A DNA stretch of 6,213 bases from NCBI GenBank assembly GCA_902796695.1, contig CADBQE010000016.1, positions 1 to 6,213 on the forward strand, written 5' to 3'. Origin of the DNA: an uncultured Lachnospiraceae bacterium (GTDB lineage: Bacteria; Bacillota; Clostridia; Lachnospirales; Lachnospiraceae). The position numbers were made by a program, and so were the translations under genes. How positions within the stretch are numbered: the first letter of the stretch is position 1; each line of letters begins with the position of its first letter. This document shows positions 1 through 6,213 of this stretch, piece by piece. Under the pieces are notes generated by a model. That model was not told the origin of the DNA. It ran no database searches and was given only the letters and a program-made list of their open reading frames with translations.

Positions 1-1752
1 CTGGAAGCGCAGCGCCTGGCGCTGGGCCTGGAAGGCGCATCCTGGAAGGAGGCGGCGGACGGCCTTGCGGAGTTCCTGACGGAAATGCAGAATATCCTGG
101 GCGATGCCGTCCTGGGCCGCCGGGAATTTTCGGAACTGGTGAGCGCGGCGCTGGCCGGGCTTACCTGCGGCCGCCTGCCGGTCAGCCCGGACCGGGTGCT
201 GGTGGGCGATATGACCCGCAGCCGCCTGGGCAATATCAAGGTGCTGATCTTCCTGGGCATGAACGAAGGCCTTGTTCCGAAACAGCGCAGCGGCGGCCGC
301 CTTCTGACGGACCGCGAACGGCTCGCGCTGTCCTGCTATGAGGAGGACCTGGGCTATACCGACATCAAAGCCCTGTCCGAGGAACGTTTTTACCTGTACA
401 GCCTGATGCTGAAGCCGGTCGGGCAGATCCATATCACCTATTCGCTCCGGGGGCGCGGCGCGGAGAAAGACCGCCGGCCGGCCCCGGCCGCGGAAGAGAT
501 CCGGAAGCTGTTCCCCGGCCTGTCCGTCGGATATTATCTCCCGTCCGCCCGCCCCGTATCGGAGGAGGACGAGGCGGAATTCGCCCCGATCACCCTCTCG
601 CCCGAAAGCGTGGAAGCCCTGTACGGCAGTCTGCTGTATACCAGCGTTTCCGGTCTGGAGAGCTTCGCGTCCTGCCCGTATTCGTTTTTCCTGGAGAAGG
701 GCCTGAAACTGGAAGAACGCGAGGAACTGGAATGGGGCGCCGCGGAGCACGGCACCTTCTTCCATAAAGTGGCGGAAGTGCTGTTTACGGAACTGGAACG
801 GCAGAAGCTCAGGCCCGAACAGATGGGAGAAGAGGAAAAATCCGCTCTGGTGGGGCAGGCCATGGACGAGGCTGTCCGCCGGAACGGCGCTCCCGGGGAA
901 GAGGGCGCGGAACAGACCTACCGCCTGGACCGCTGGCGCCGCTTTTTCCTGCTGTATCTGGATTATCTGGGAGAAAAGGGCCTGCGTGACGGATTTGTCC
1001 CGTCCCGCTTTGAAGTTTCCTTCGGCCCCCGGGACGGGGAAATTACCCGGATCCCGATCGATGAAGCGCACGCGCTGCAGCTGACCGGCAAGATAGACCG
1101 GATCGATATCCGCGAACAGGAAGAAGCGGATTACCTGCGCGTGGTGGATTATAAGACCCGCAGAAAGACCGACTTCAAGCCGGTGGAACTGGTGGAAGGA
1201 CGCCAGCTGCAGCTGGCGGTCTATCTGGACATGGCCCTGCGCCTGTATGCGGCGCGGCATCCGGACAAAACGGTCCGGGCCGGCGGTATCGGGTATGCGG
1301 CCCTGGCGGAGCCGGTGACGAAATGGGAAGCGCTGCCGGAAAACAGGCGGAAGGCGCTCTGGGAAGCGCTGTCCCTGTCCGGCCTGAGAGTGCGGGAAGT
1401 GACCCCCGTCGAAGTGACCAAAACCGGAAAACCGAAAGTACAGAACGACGTCCGCAGCGCCCGGGAACTGGAGCTGACGGCGGCCTTCGCCCGGGACCGG
1501 CTGGCCGGACTGGGACGCGAGGTCCTGGCCGGCGATATCACGCCGGCACCCTGGGGACCGAAAGACCGCGGCAGCTGCTCGTGGTGCAGCTATCAGGAAA
1601 CCTGCCCCTTCGACGAGACGAAGAAGGGCTGCGGCTACCGTTTCGATTCCTTAAAGAGCAGCGAGGCCTGGGCCGTGATCCGCGGAGAAACGGAAGAAGA
1701 AAGCGCGCCGGAACGGGCGGAAGGAGAGGAGGCGGACCGTGGAATTCAGTAA
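1..1752 (+). CDS. addB: AddB, ATP-dependent helicase-nuclease subunit B (5'-truncated by window edge)
   Basis: AddB is one half of the cytoplasmic AddAB (RexBA) enzyme that resects double-strand breaks for RecA-dependent repair. In the family its helicase-like part recognises Chi and its nuclease cuts one of the two strands. The frame is open from base 1 with no start, so this is a C-terminal fragment of 583 codons; Bacillus subtilis AddB has about 1166 residues, so roughly half is missing. Counting codons from base 1, residues 70-95 (VLVGDMTRSRLGNIKVLIFL onward) belong to the helicase-like region. The nuclease domain follows: H255 in GTFFHK, D366 in GKIDRID, D383 and K385 in VVDYKT, and Q402/Q404 in GRQLQLAVY. 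Cysteines C225 (in ASCPYSFF) and C526, C529, C535 (C-x2-C-x5-C) match the known AddB iron-sulfur ligands, so the domain looks intact. A charged tail (residues ~565-583) overlaps the addA start signal. Identification is secure; activity is inferred from motifs. Confidence 0.96.
   Translation: MEAQRLALGLEGASWKEAADGLAEFLTEMQNILGDAVLGRREFSELVSAALAGLTCGRLPVSPDRVLVGDMTRSRLGNIKVLIFLGMNEGLVPKQRSGGRLLTDRERLALSCYEEDLGYTDIKALSEERFYLYSLMLKPVGQIHITYSLRGRGAEKDRRPAPAAEEIRKLFPGLSVGYYLPSARPVSEEDEAEFAPITLSPESVEALYGSLLYTSVSGLESFASCPYSFFLEKGLKLEEREELEWGAAEHGTFFHKVAEVLFTELERQKLRPEQMGEEEKSALVGQAMDEAVRRNGAPGEEGAEQTYRLDRWRRFFLLYLDYLGEKGLRDGFVPSRFEVSFGPRDGEITRIPIDEAHALQLTGKIDRIDIREQEEADYLRVVDYKTRRKTDFKPVELVEGRQLQLAVYLDMALRLYAARHPDKTVRAGGIGYAALAEPVTKWEALPENRRKALWEALSLSGLRVREVTPVEVTKTGKPKVQNDVRSARELELTAAFARDRLAGLGREVLAGDITPAPWGPKDRGSCSWCSYQETCPFDETKKGCGYRFDSLKSSEAWAVIRGETEEESAPERAEGEEADRGIQ
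1727..1732 (+). promoter_or_regulatory. Shine-Dalgarno site of addA, inside the end of addB
   Basis: AGGAGG lies six bases upstream of the GTG at 1739, an optimal position. The wider purine run begins at 1721. This strong site supports the GTG start even though it is not an ATG. Because it lies within the last codons of addB, ribosomes finishing addB would pass over it, consistent with translational coupling. Confidence 0.8.
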
Positions 1753-4700
1753 AGACCAGCAGGAGATCATCAGGCATACGGGCGGTTCGCTCCTGGTATC
1801 CGCCGCGGCGGGCAGCGGCAAGACCACCACGATGGTGGCGCACGTGCTGGAACGCCTGAAGACCGAAGAGATCAATCGGATGGTCATCCTGACCTTTACC
1901 CGCGCCGCCGCCGGCGAAATGCGGCAGCGCATCATAGACAGCCTGACGAAAGCACTCGAAAAAGACCCGCACAATATCCATCTGCAGAAGCAGCTTTTTG
2001 CGGCGCCGCTCGCCGCCATCGGAACCATCGACAGCTTCTGCATGTCCCTGGTGCGCGAGCACTTCGACCGGCTGGACCTTTCGCCGGACCTCAGGCTGGC
2101 CGAAGAAAAAGAACTGAAGCCGGCGGAAGACGATATCCTGGAGCAGCTGCTGGAGGAGGCTTACGCAGAGGGCCGTCCCTCCTTTTTCGGGCTGTGCACG
2201 GACTACAGCAGCGAAAAGAATCATGACGACCTGAAAGCCATGATCCTGAAACTGTACGAAGTTTCGCGCAACGACGCGGATCCGGAAGCCTGGCTGGACC
2301 GGTGTCTGGCGGCCTATCCGGACACGCCGGAGGCGTTTCTGCGGCAGGATACGGCCGGGCGCATCTTCCGGGCCGCGCGGGAGCGGGCCGCGGAGATCGC
2401 CGCGGACGCGGAAAAGGTGGCGGAAAGCCTGCGCGCGGACCCGACGCCCGCCCTGGGCAGAATGTTTGCGCGGGATCGGGAAGAATTCCGTGCCATTCTG
2501 GCGGCCGGAGATCTGGACCGCCTCTACGCGGCGATCGAGAACGCGGATTTTCCGTTCCTTCCCAAAAACCTGCCGGACGGTATTTCGGATTTTCTGAAAA
2601 AATACCGGGGCAGCAAGAGCGGAAAAAGCGGCTACGTATTCCGAATCAAGACGCTGACCGGCGGCTACCGCGGCCTGGAGGAGGAATTCCGCCTGCTGAA
2701 ACTGACGGAACAGCCCGTCGCGGAACTGATCCGCCTGGTCAGACTGTTCGGGCAGCGCCGCGAGGCATACTGCCGCGAAAAGAATATCACGGACTTTGCC
2801 GGGATCGAGCGTTACGCCCTGCAGCTGCTGACCGAGAAAAACGAGGCCGGAGAGCGGGTCCCCACGGCACTTGCCCGGGAACTAAGGGCTCATTACCGGG
2901 AGATCATCGTAGACGAATATCAGGACGTCAATCAGCTGCAGGAGGAGATCCTGAACGCGCTGACGGACAGCGCCTTGTTCATGGTGGGCGACGTGAAGCA
3001 GAGCATCTACCGCTTCCGCCGCGCGAAGCCCGCGGTCTTTATCGACAAGTACAGCCGGTATGAGGAGGATCCCGCCTCGCCCCGCCGGCGCATCGATCTG
3101 AAAGAAAACTTCCGCTCGCGCCGGGAGATCCTGGAGGGGGCGAACGATCTGTTCCGCGCCGTTATGTCGCCGGAGGCCGGCGGCGTGCTGTATGACGCGC
3201 GGGCGCAGCTGAATCCCGCCGCTTCCTTCGAAGGGGAAGGACAGCCGCCGCAGCTGGTCCTGCTGGAAACGCCCAGCACCGTGGAAGAGGGCACCCGGGA
3301 GCAGGCCCGGTTTATCGCGGCGGAGATCCGCCGGCTCTTCCGGGAAAAAACACAGGTATACGACGTCAAAAACAGGCGGTTCCGCGACCTGACCCTGCAG
3401 GATATCGTGATCCTGCTGCACACCCGGAAACGGGCCAAAGTCTTTGCGGACGTCCTGCAGCAGGCCGGCATCCCGGCCGTCTATCCGCATAAAAGCGGCT
3501 TCTTTGAGCGCCGCGAAGTCAAGACCATGATCGCGCTTTTAAAGATCACGGACAATCCCCGCCAGGATATCCCGCTGGCGGCCGCGCTGCTGTCTCCCGC
3601 CGGCGGTTTTTCGGAAGAAGACCTGGTTTCCCTGAAGGCGGGGAGCGGGCAGGGGCTTCCGCTGTGGGAGTGCCTGAAGGCCCGCGCGGAGGATGAGCGG
3701 ATCGGCGCTTTTCTGCGTCTTCTGGAAGAGTGGCGGGGGCTGGCGGAGTATCTGCCGCTGCCGGAGCTGATCCGGAGCCTGTTCCGCCTGAGCGGCCTGG
3801 AAGCGCATCTGAAGGAGCATCCGTCCGAGGGTGACCCCGGCAATATCCGGAGCCTGATGGAAACGGCCGGCGCGTTTGAAGCCGGCGGCGGCCGCGGCCT
3901 GTATGAATTCCTGCGCCGCCTGGAGGACCGGAAAAAACTGAAGAGCGCGGATCAGGGGGAAGCCGAACGGATCGTGACCGGCATGAACGCCGTGTCCATC
4001 GATTCGATCCATTCCAGCAAAGGTCTGGAATTCCCCGTCGTATTTCTGGCGCAGGCCGAAGCCTCCTTCAACGAATCGGACAGCAACGGCACTTTCTTTA
4101 CGGATGAGGACGAGGGGATCGCGCTGAAAACCGTGGACGCGGAGAACTATATCATGACCGAGAACCTGCTCTACAGCAGGATTCAGGATAAGATCCGGCG
4201 GGACGGACGTTCGGAAGAGATCCGCCTGCTGTATGTGGCTGTGACGCGCGCGCAGGAGCGCTTCTATCTGGTCGGGCGCCTCAAGGACGCGGAAGCGGAG
4301 CGGGAGAAGCTCAGACTGCTGGATCCCCCCGCGGAAGGCCGCCTGCCGTCTTCCCTGGTGCTGGACCAGAGCAGTCATCTGATGATGGTCCTGGCCGCGG
4401 AAGCGAACGGCCTGCTGCCGCACTTTGCCGTGCGGATCGTAAAGGCCGAAGACCTGCCCCGGCCCGCCGATCTGAAGAAAGAACTGCGGCAGGAAGACAC
4501 GCCGGAAGCGGAGGAGAGCCCCTCGCCGCTGCCTGCGGAGGACGCCGGGACGGAGTCCTTCCGCTATCCCGCGCCGGTGCCGGCCGGTCTGAAGGCGGCC
4601 TATTCCGTCAGCGAACTGAAGCAGGTGCAGGAAGCCCGTTCCGAAGCCGGCGGCAGGCCGGCGGAAAGTTCGCCGCGCCCGATCCCGTTTTCGGCCCGGA

Positions 4701-5260
4701 TCCCGGAAGGACAGGAGGACGTGCGGGAGGAGTCGCAGCGCCTGAGCGCCGCCGACCGCGGCACGGCCTATCACAAACTGATGGAGCACCTCCCCTGGGA
4801 GGACGGGGCGGATCCGGCCAGGCTGCGGGCCTATCTGGATACGGCCTGCTCACTGGGATTCCTGACCCCGCAGGAGGCGGCGGAGATCGATCCGGACCGG
4901 GTCGGCGCCTTCTTTGCGCACCCGGTCGGGAAACGCTCCCTGGCGGCCGCGTGGGCCGGAAAACTGCACCGGGAGCAGCCCTTTATGATGGAGATCCCCG
5001 CCGTAGAGGCCAATCCGTCGGCACCGGCCGGAGAGACCGTCCTGTTGCAGGGCATCATCGACCTGTATTTCGAAGAGAACGGAAAGCTGATCCTGATCGA
5101 CTACAAAACAGACCGCCGCATCACCCCCGACATCCTGCGCGAGCGGCACGCCGGCCAGATGGTCTGGTATGTCCGCGCGCTCCGGAAAGCCGGATTTGCG
5201 GTGGCGGAAGTCTATCTGTATTCCTTTGATCTGAAGGATTTCGTGCGCCTGGACCTGTAA
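1739..5260 (+). CDS. addA: AddA, ATP-dependent helicase-nuclease subunit A
   Basis: AddA is the motor and second nuclease of AddAB: a 3'-5' superfamily 1 (UvrD/RecB-like) helicase fused to a RecB-type nuclease. The product has 1173 residues, close to the 1232 of B. subtilis AddA. Visible motifs: Q motif around Q7-Q8; Walker A, AAAGSGKTT (22-30, K28); Ia, TFTRAAAGEM (52-61); Ib, GTIDSF (95-100); Walker B, DEYQD (392-396); III, GDVKQSIYRFR (417-427); IV, KENFRSR (455-461); V, IHSSKGLEF (757-765); VI, LLYVAVTRA (830-838). An acidic, proline-rich linker (about 915-952) leads to SVSELK (956-961) and the nuclease, with H1012, D1108 in GIIDL, D1121 and K1123 in IDYKTD, and Q1140 in QMVWY. The GTG start is chosen for its AGGAGG site and for placing the Q motif and Walker A at the usual distance from the N terminus. 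It overlaps addB by 14 bases in another frame. No frameshift or lost catalytic residue is seen. Confidence 0.97.
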   Translation: MEFSKDQQEIIRHTGGSLLVSAAAGSGKTTTMVAHVLERLKTEEINRMVILTFTRAAAGEMRQRIIDSLTKALEKDPHNIHLQKQLFAAPLAAIGTIDSFCMSLVREHFDRLDLSPDLRLAEEKELKPAEDDILEQLLEEAYAEGRPSFFGLCTDYSSEKNHDDLKAMILKLYEVSRNDADPEAWLDRCLAAYPDTPEAFLRQDTAGRIFRAARERAAEIAADAEKVAESLRADPTPALGRMFARDREEFRAILAAGDLDRLYAAIENADFPFLPKNLPDGISDFLKKYRGSKSGKSGYVFRIKTLTGGYRGLEEEFRLLKLTEQPVAELIRLVRLFGQRREAYCREKNITDFAGIERYALQLLTEKNEAGERVPTALARELRAHYREIIVDEYQDVNQLQEEILNALTDSALFMVGDVKQSIYRFRRAKPAVFIDKYSRYEEDPASPRRRIDLKENFRSRREILEGANDLFRAVMSPEAGGVLYDARAQLNPAASFEGEGQPPQLVLLETPSTVEEGTREQARFIAAEIRRLFREKTQVYDVKNRRFRDLTLQDIVILLHTRKRAKVFADVLQQAGIPAVYPHKSGFFERREVKTMIALLKITDNPRQDIPLAAALLSPAGGFSEEDLVSLKAGSGQGLPLWECLKARAEDERIGAFLRLLEEWRGLAEYLPLPELIRSLFRLSGLEAHLKEHPSEGDPGNIRSLMETAGAFEAGGGRGLYEFLRRLEDRKKLKSADQGEAERIVTGMNAVSIDSIHSSKGLEFPVVFLAQAEASFNESDSNGTFFTDEDEGIALKTVDAENYIMTENLLYSRIQDKIRRDGRSEEIRLLYVAVTRAQERFYLVGRLKDAEAEREKLRLLDPPAEGRLPSSLVLDQSSHLMMVLAAEANGLLPHFAVRIVKAEDLPRPADLKKELRQEDTPEAEESPSPLPAEDAGTESFRYPAPVPAGLKAAYSVSELKQVQEARSEAGGRPAESSPRPIPFSARIPEGQEDVREESQRLSAADRGTAYHKLMEHLPWEDGADPARLRAYLDTACSLGFLTPQEAAEIDPDRVGAFFAHPVGKRSLAAAWAGKLHREQPFMMEIPAVEANPSAPAGETVLLQGIIDLYFEENGKLILIDYKTDRRITPDILRERHAGQMVWYVRALRKAGFAVAEVYLYSFDLKDFVRLDL

Positions 5261-5302
5261 GGGCCCCGGCCGTCCGGGAACCCGGTGGACAGTCCGGCCC
5301 GG
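5261..5302. repeat. GC-rich nested inverted repeats after addA
   Basis: Just after the addA stop, GGGCC (5261-5265) can pair with GGCCC (5296-5300). Inside it CCGG (5274-5277) pairs with CCGG (5282-5285) around a GAAC loop, and GTCC (5272-5275) could alternatively pair with GGAC (5287-5290). The position suits a transcription end, but no run of T follows, so it is not a convincing intrinsic terminator. It may slow polymerase, protect the addA 3' end, or simply reflect high GC. The -35 box of the next gene's promoter lies within the repeat. Confidence 0.35.
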
Positions 5303-5314
5303 ATATGTTATAGT
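5286..5314 (+). promoter_or_regulatory. Predicted sigma-70/sigma-A type promoter for the sortase gene
   Basis: TGGACA (5286-5291) matches the -35 consensus TTGACA at five of six bases. TATAGT (5309-5314) matches TATAAT at five of six. The spacer is exactly 17 bases, and TGT immediately before the -10 box gives an extended -10 (TGn). Transcription would start near 5321, leaving a leader of about 42 bases before the ATG at 5363. This AT-rich patch stands out in GC-rich surroundings. It suggests the sortase is transcribed independently of addBA. Not shown experimentally. Confidence 0.65.
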
Positions 5315-5326
5315 GTCCTCACGGAC
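5315..5326. repeat. Small inverted repeat at the predicted transcription start
   Basis: GTCC (5315-5318) and GGAC (5323-5326) flank TCAC, starting directly after the -10 box and covering the predicted start site. A second small palindrome, GGAC-A-GTCC (5287-5295), covers the end of the -35 box. Together they could be operator half-sites, but four-base arms are short and common in GC-rich DNA. Confidence 0.25.
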
Positions 5327-5351
5327 ATTTGATCTGCGCTGCGGCAGATGC

Positions 5352-5355
5352 GGAG
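5352..5355 (+). promoter_or_regulatory. Shine-Dalgarno site deciding the sortase start
   Basis: Three in-frame ATGs lie close together at 5348, 5357 and 5363, downstream of an in-frame TGA at 5330. GGAG at 5352-5355 is seven bases from the ATG at 5363, a good distance, but only one base from the ATG at 5357 and downstream of the one at 5348. The ATG at 5363 is therefore preferred. Confidence 0.6.
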
Positions 5356-5362
5356 AATGCTG

Positions 5363-6213
5363 ATGAAGGAAGAAGAAAAAAACAGAAACGGAAAGAGCCG
5401 GGGGAAAAAGAAGACCGGCCCGGTGACGCTGATCCTGATCCTGGTGCTGCTGCTGGTCATGGGCTACAGCGGCTATCAGATCCTAAGCCAGCTGCTGCAT
5501 TACAAGCAGGGGCAGGATTCCTATAAAAATCTGCGGAACGAAGTGATCCGCACGGAGGAAGTTCCGCCGTACGCCACGCTGGCCACCCCGGCCTGGACGG
5601 TCCCCGCCGTGGAACCGACCGCCCCGGAAGCGCAGGCGGTGACCCTGCCCGGGGAAACGGAAGAGGAAACGGGACCGGACGGCTCCCGCGCTTCCCGCAC
5701 GCCGCACGGCAGCCCGCTCAGTCCTTCGGAGGAGACCGACGAGATGCGCGGCGATATCACATACGACCCGGCCGAGACCTTCTCGTCCGAACCGCAGGTC
5801 CTGCCCTGGTATGATATCGATTTTGCGCGCCTGAAATCCATCAACCCCGACACGGTCGGCTGGCTTTACGGAATGGACGGCGTCGTCAACTATCCGGTGG
5901 TGCAGGGCTCGGACAACGAGTATTATTCCCACCGCCTGCTGGACGGCACGGAGCAGTTCTGCGGCACGCTGTTTGCGGACGCGCGCAACAACTATCTGCA
6001 GGACGACATTACCTATATCTACGGCCACAAAATGAAGGACGGCTCCATGTTCGGTCATTTCGGCCGCTACGACACCTATGACTATTACCGGACGCACCCG
6101 ACCTTCCGCCTGTTCACACCGGACGGTATTTATGAGCTCCAGGTGATCACCTGCGTTTACACGACAGAAAAAGAGCCGCTTCGCTTTAATTTCAGCGATG
6201 CGGCTGAGTTTTC
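5363..6213 (+). CDS. Class B-like sortase, membrane-anchored (3'-truncated by window edge)
   Basis: Sortases are extracytoplasmic transpeptidases that cleave a C-terminal sorting signal and attach the protein to peptidoglycan or a pilus subunit. The visible 283 residues begin with a basic cytoplasmic segment (2-17, many K/R) and one hydrophobic helix (about 20-42, VTLILILVLLLVMG), giving an N-in, C-out membrane protein. A Pro/Glu/Thr/Ser-rich stalk (about 63-148) follows. The catalytic domain starts near W149 and shows INPDTVGWL, NYPVVQG, GTLFADARN and YIYGHKMKDGSMFG, a class B pattern; H222 is the predicted catalytic histidine. The catalytic cysteine and the arginine normally lie some 90 or more residues after the histidine, so both fall beyond base 6213. 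C264 (in VITCVY) is too close to H222 and sits in an earlier strand, so it is not that cysteine. A separate promoter precedes the gene. No substrate with a sorting signal is visible, so the target and the exact subclass are unknown. Confidence 0.9.
   Translation, partial: MKEEEKNRNGKSRGKKKTGPVTLILILVLLLVMGYSGYQILSQLLHYKQGQDSYKNLRNEVIRTEEVPPYATLATPAWTVPAVEPTAPEAQAVTLPGETEEETGPDGSRASRTPHGSPLSPSEETDEMRGDITYDPAETFSSEPQVLPWYDIDFARLKSINPDTVGWLYGMDGVVNYPVVQGSDNEYYSHRLLDGTEQFCGTLFADARNNYLQDDITYIYGHKMKDGSMFGHFGRYDTYDYYRTHPTFRLFTPDGIYELQVITCVYTTEKEPLRFNFSDAAEF

Noticed and set aside
1538..2224. A 228-codon open frame on the - strand spanning the addB-addA junction
   Set aside because: It is antisense to two clearly conserved coding ends, ends in low-complexity Arg/Ser/Pro sequence, and has no motif of its own.
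2302..3063. A 253-codon alternative + frame inside addA
   Set aside because: The product is Gly/Arg/Pro-rich and of biased composition, as expected of an out-of-frame reading of GC-rich DNA, and AddA motif II lies in the other frame over the same bases.
3539..4789. A 416-codon open frame on the - strand inside addA
   Set aside because: It lies wholly antisense to the helicase and nuclease-linker part of AddA, whose motifs are intact. Its translation is rich in R, Q, G and H with no recognisable domain. High third-position GC on the + strand routinely removes stop codons from an antisense frame.
5261..5302. Intrinsic terminator for addA
   Set aside because: The GC-rich inverted repeats could form a stem, but no T-rich tract follows and the next gene's -35 box lies within the repeat. 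Listed only as an inverted repeat.
5329..5526. A 65-codon + frame overlapping the start of the sortase gene
   Set aside because: It has no ribosome site and a low-complexity Asp/Glu/Lys/Ala product. The overlapping frame encodes a basic N terminus, a membrane helix and a sortase domain, which is clearly the real gene.
6149..6154. Thr-Cys in VITCVY as the sortase active-site TLxTC motif
   Set aside because: It is only 42 residues after the catalytic His222, whereas class B sortases have about 90 between His and Cys. The surrounding sequence matches the earlier strand after TPDG.
1..6213. Chi-like AGCGG pentamers within the window
   Set aside because: The B. subtilis Chi sequence AGCGG occurs repeatedly, but a five-base G/C-rich word is expected often by chance in this composition, and the Chi of this organism is unknown.

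Overview
The window reads as an ordinary chromosomal stretch from a GC-rich (about 60 % by eye) Gram-positive bacterium, most likely a member of the Firmicutes/Clostridia. Three things point there. AddAB in the order addB-addA with a small overlap is the typical Firmicutes arrangement. The third gene is a class B-type sortase, an enzyme of Gram-positive cell walls. The addA and sortase starts both have good Shine-Dalgarno sequences. The strong preference for G/C at third codon positions argues against a low-GC Bacillus or Staphylococcus. A finer taxonomic call is not supportable from this sequence.

Layout, all on the + strand: (1) bases 1-1752 are the C-terminal half of addB, cut by the left edge. 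They hold the end of the helicase-like part and the complete RecB-type nuclease domain with its four-cysteine iron-sulfur site. (2) Bases 1739-5260 are a complete addA, starting with GTG and overlapping addB by 14 bases. All the superfamily 1 helicase motifs and a C-terminal nuclease domain are intact. (3) Bases 5261-5362 are a 102-base spacer with GC-rich inverted repeats and a good sigma-70/sigma-A type promoter. (4) Bases 5363-6213 are the start of a membrane-anchored class B-like sortase, cut by the right edge before its catalytic cysteine.

AddA and AddB together form the helicase-nuclease that resects double-strand DNA ends, stops at Chi sites and loads RecA; it also degrades linear foreign DNA. 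Their overlap implies cotranscription and translational coupling, which suits a 1:1 heterodimer. The sortase has its own promoter and nothing in its sequence ties it to DNA repair, so its position is probably incidental.

I found no RNA genes, CRISPR array, mobile element, prophage part or evident new system. Points worth a second look are the long Pro/Glu/Thr-rich stalk of the sortase, the palindromes around its promoter, and small deviations in AddA helicase motif V.
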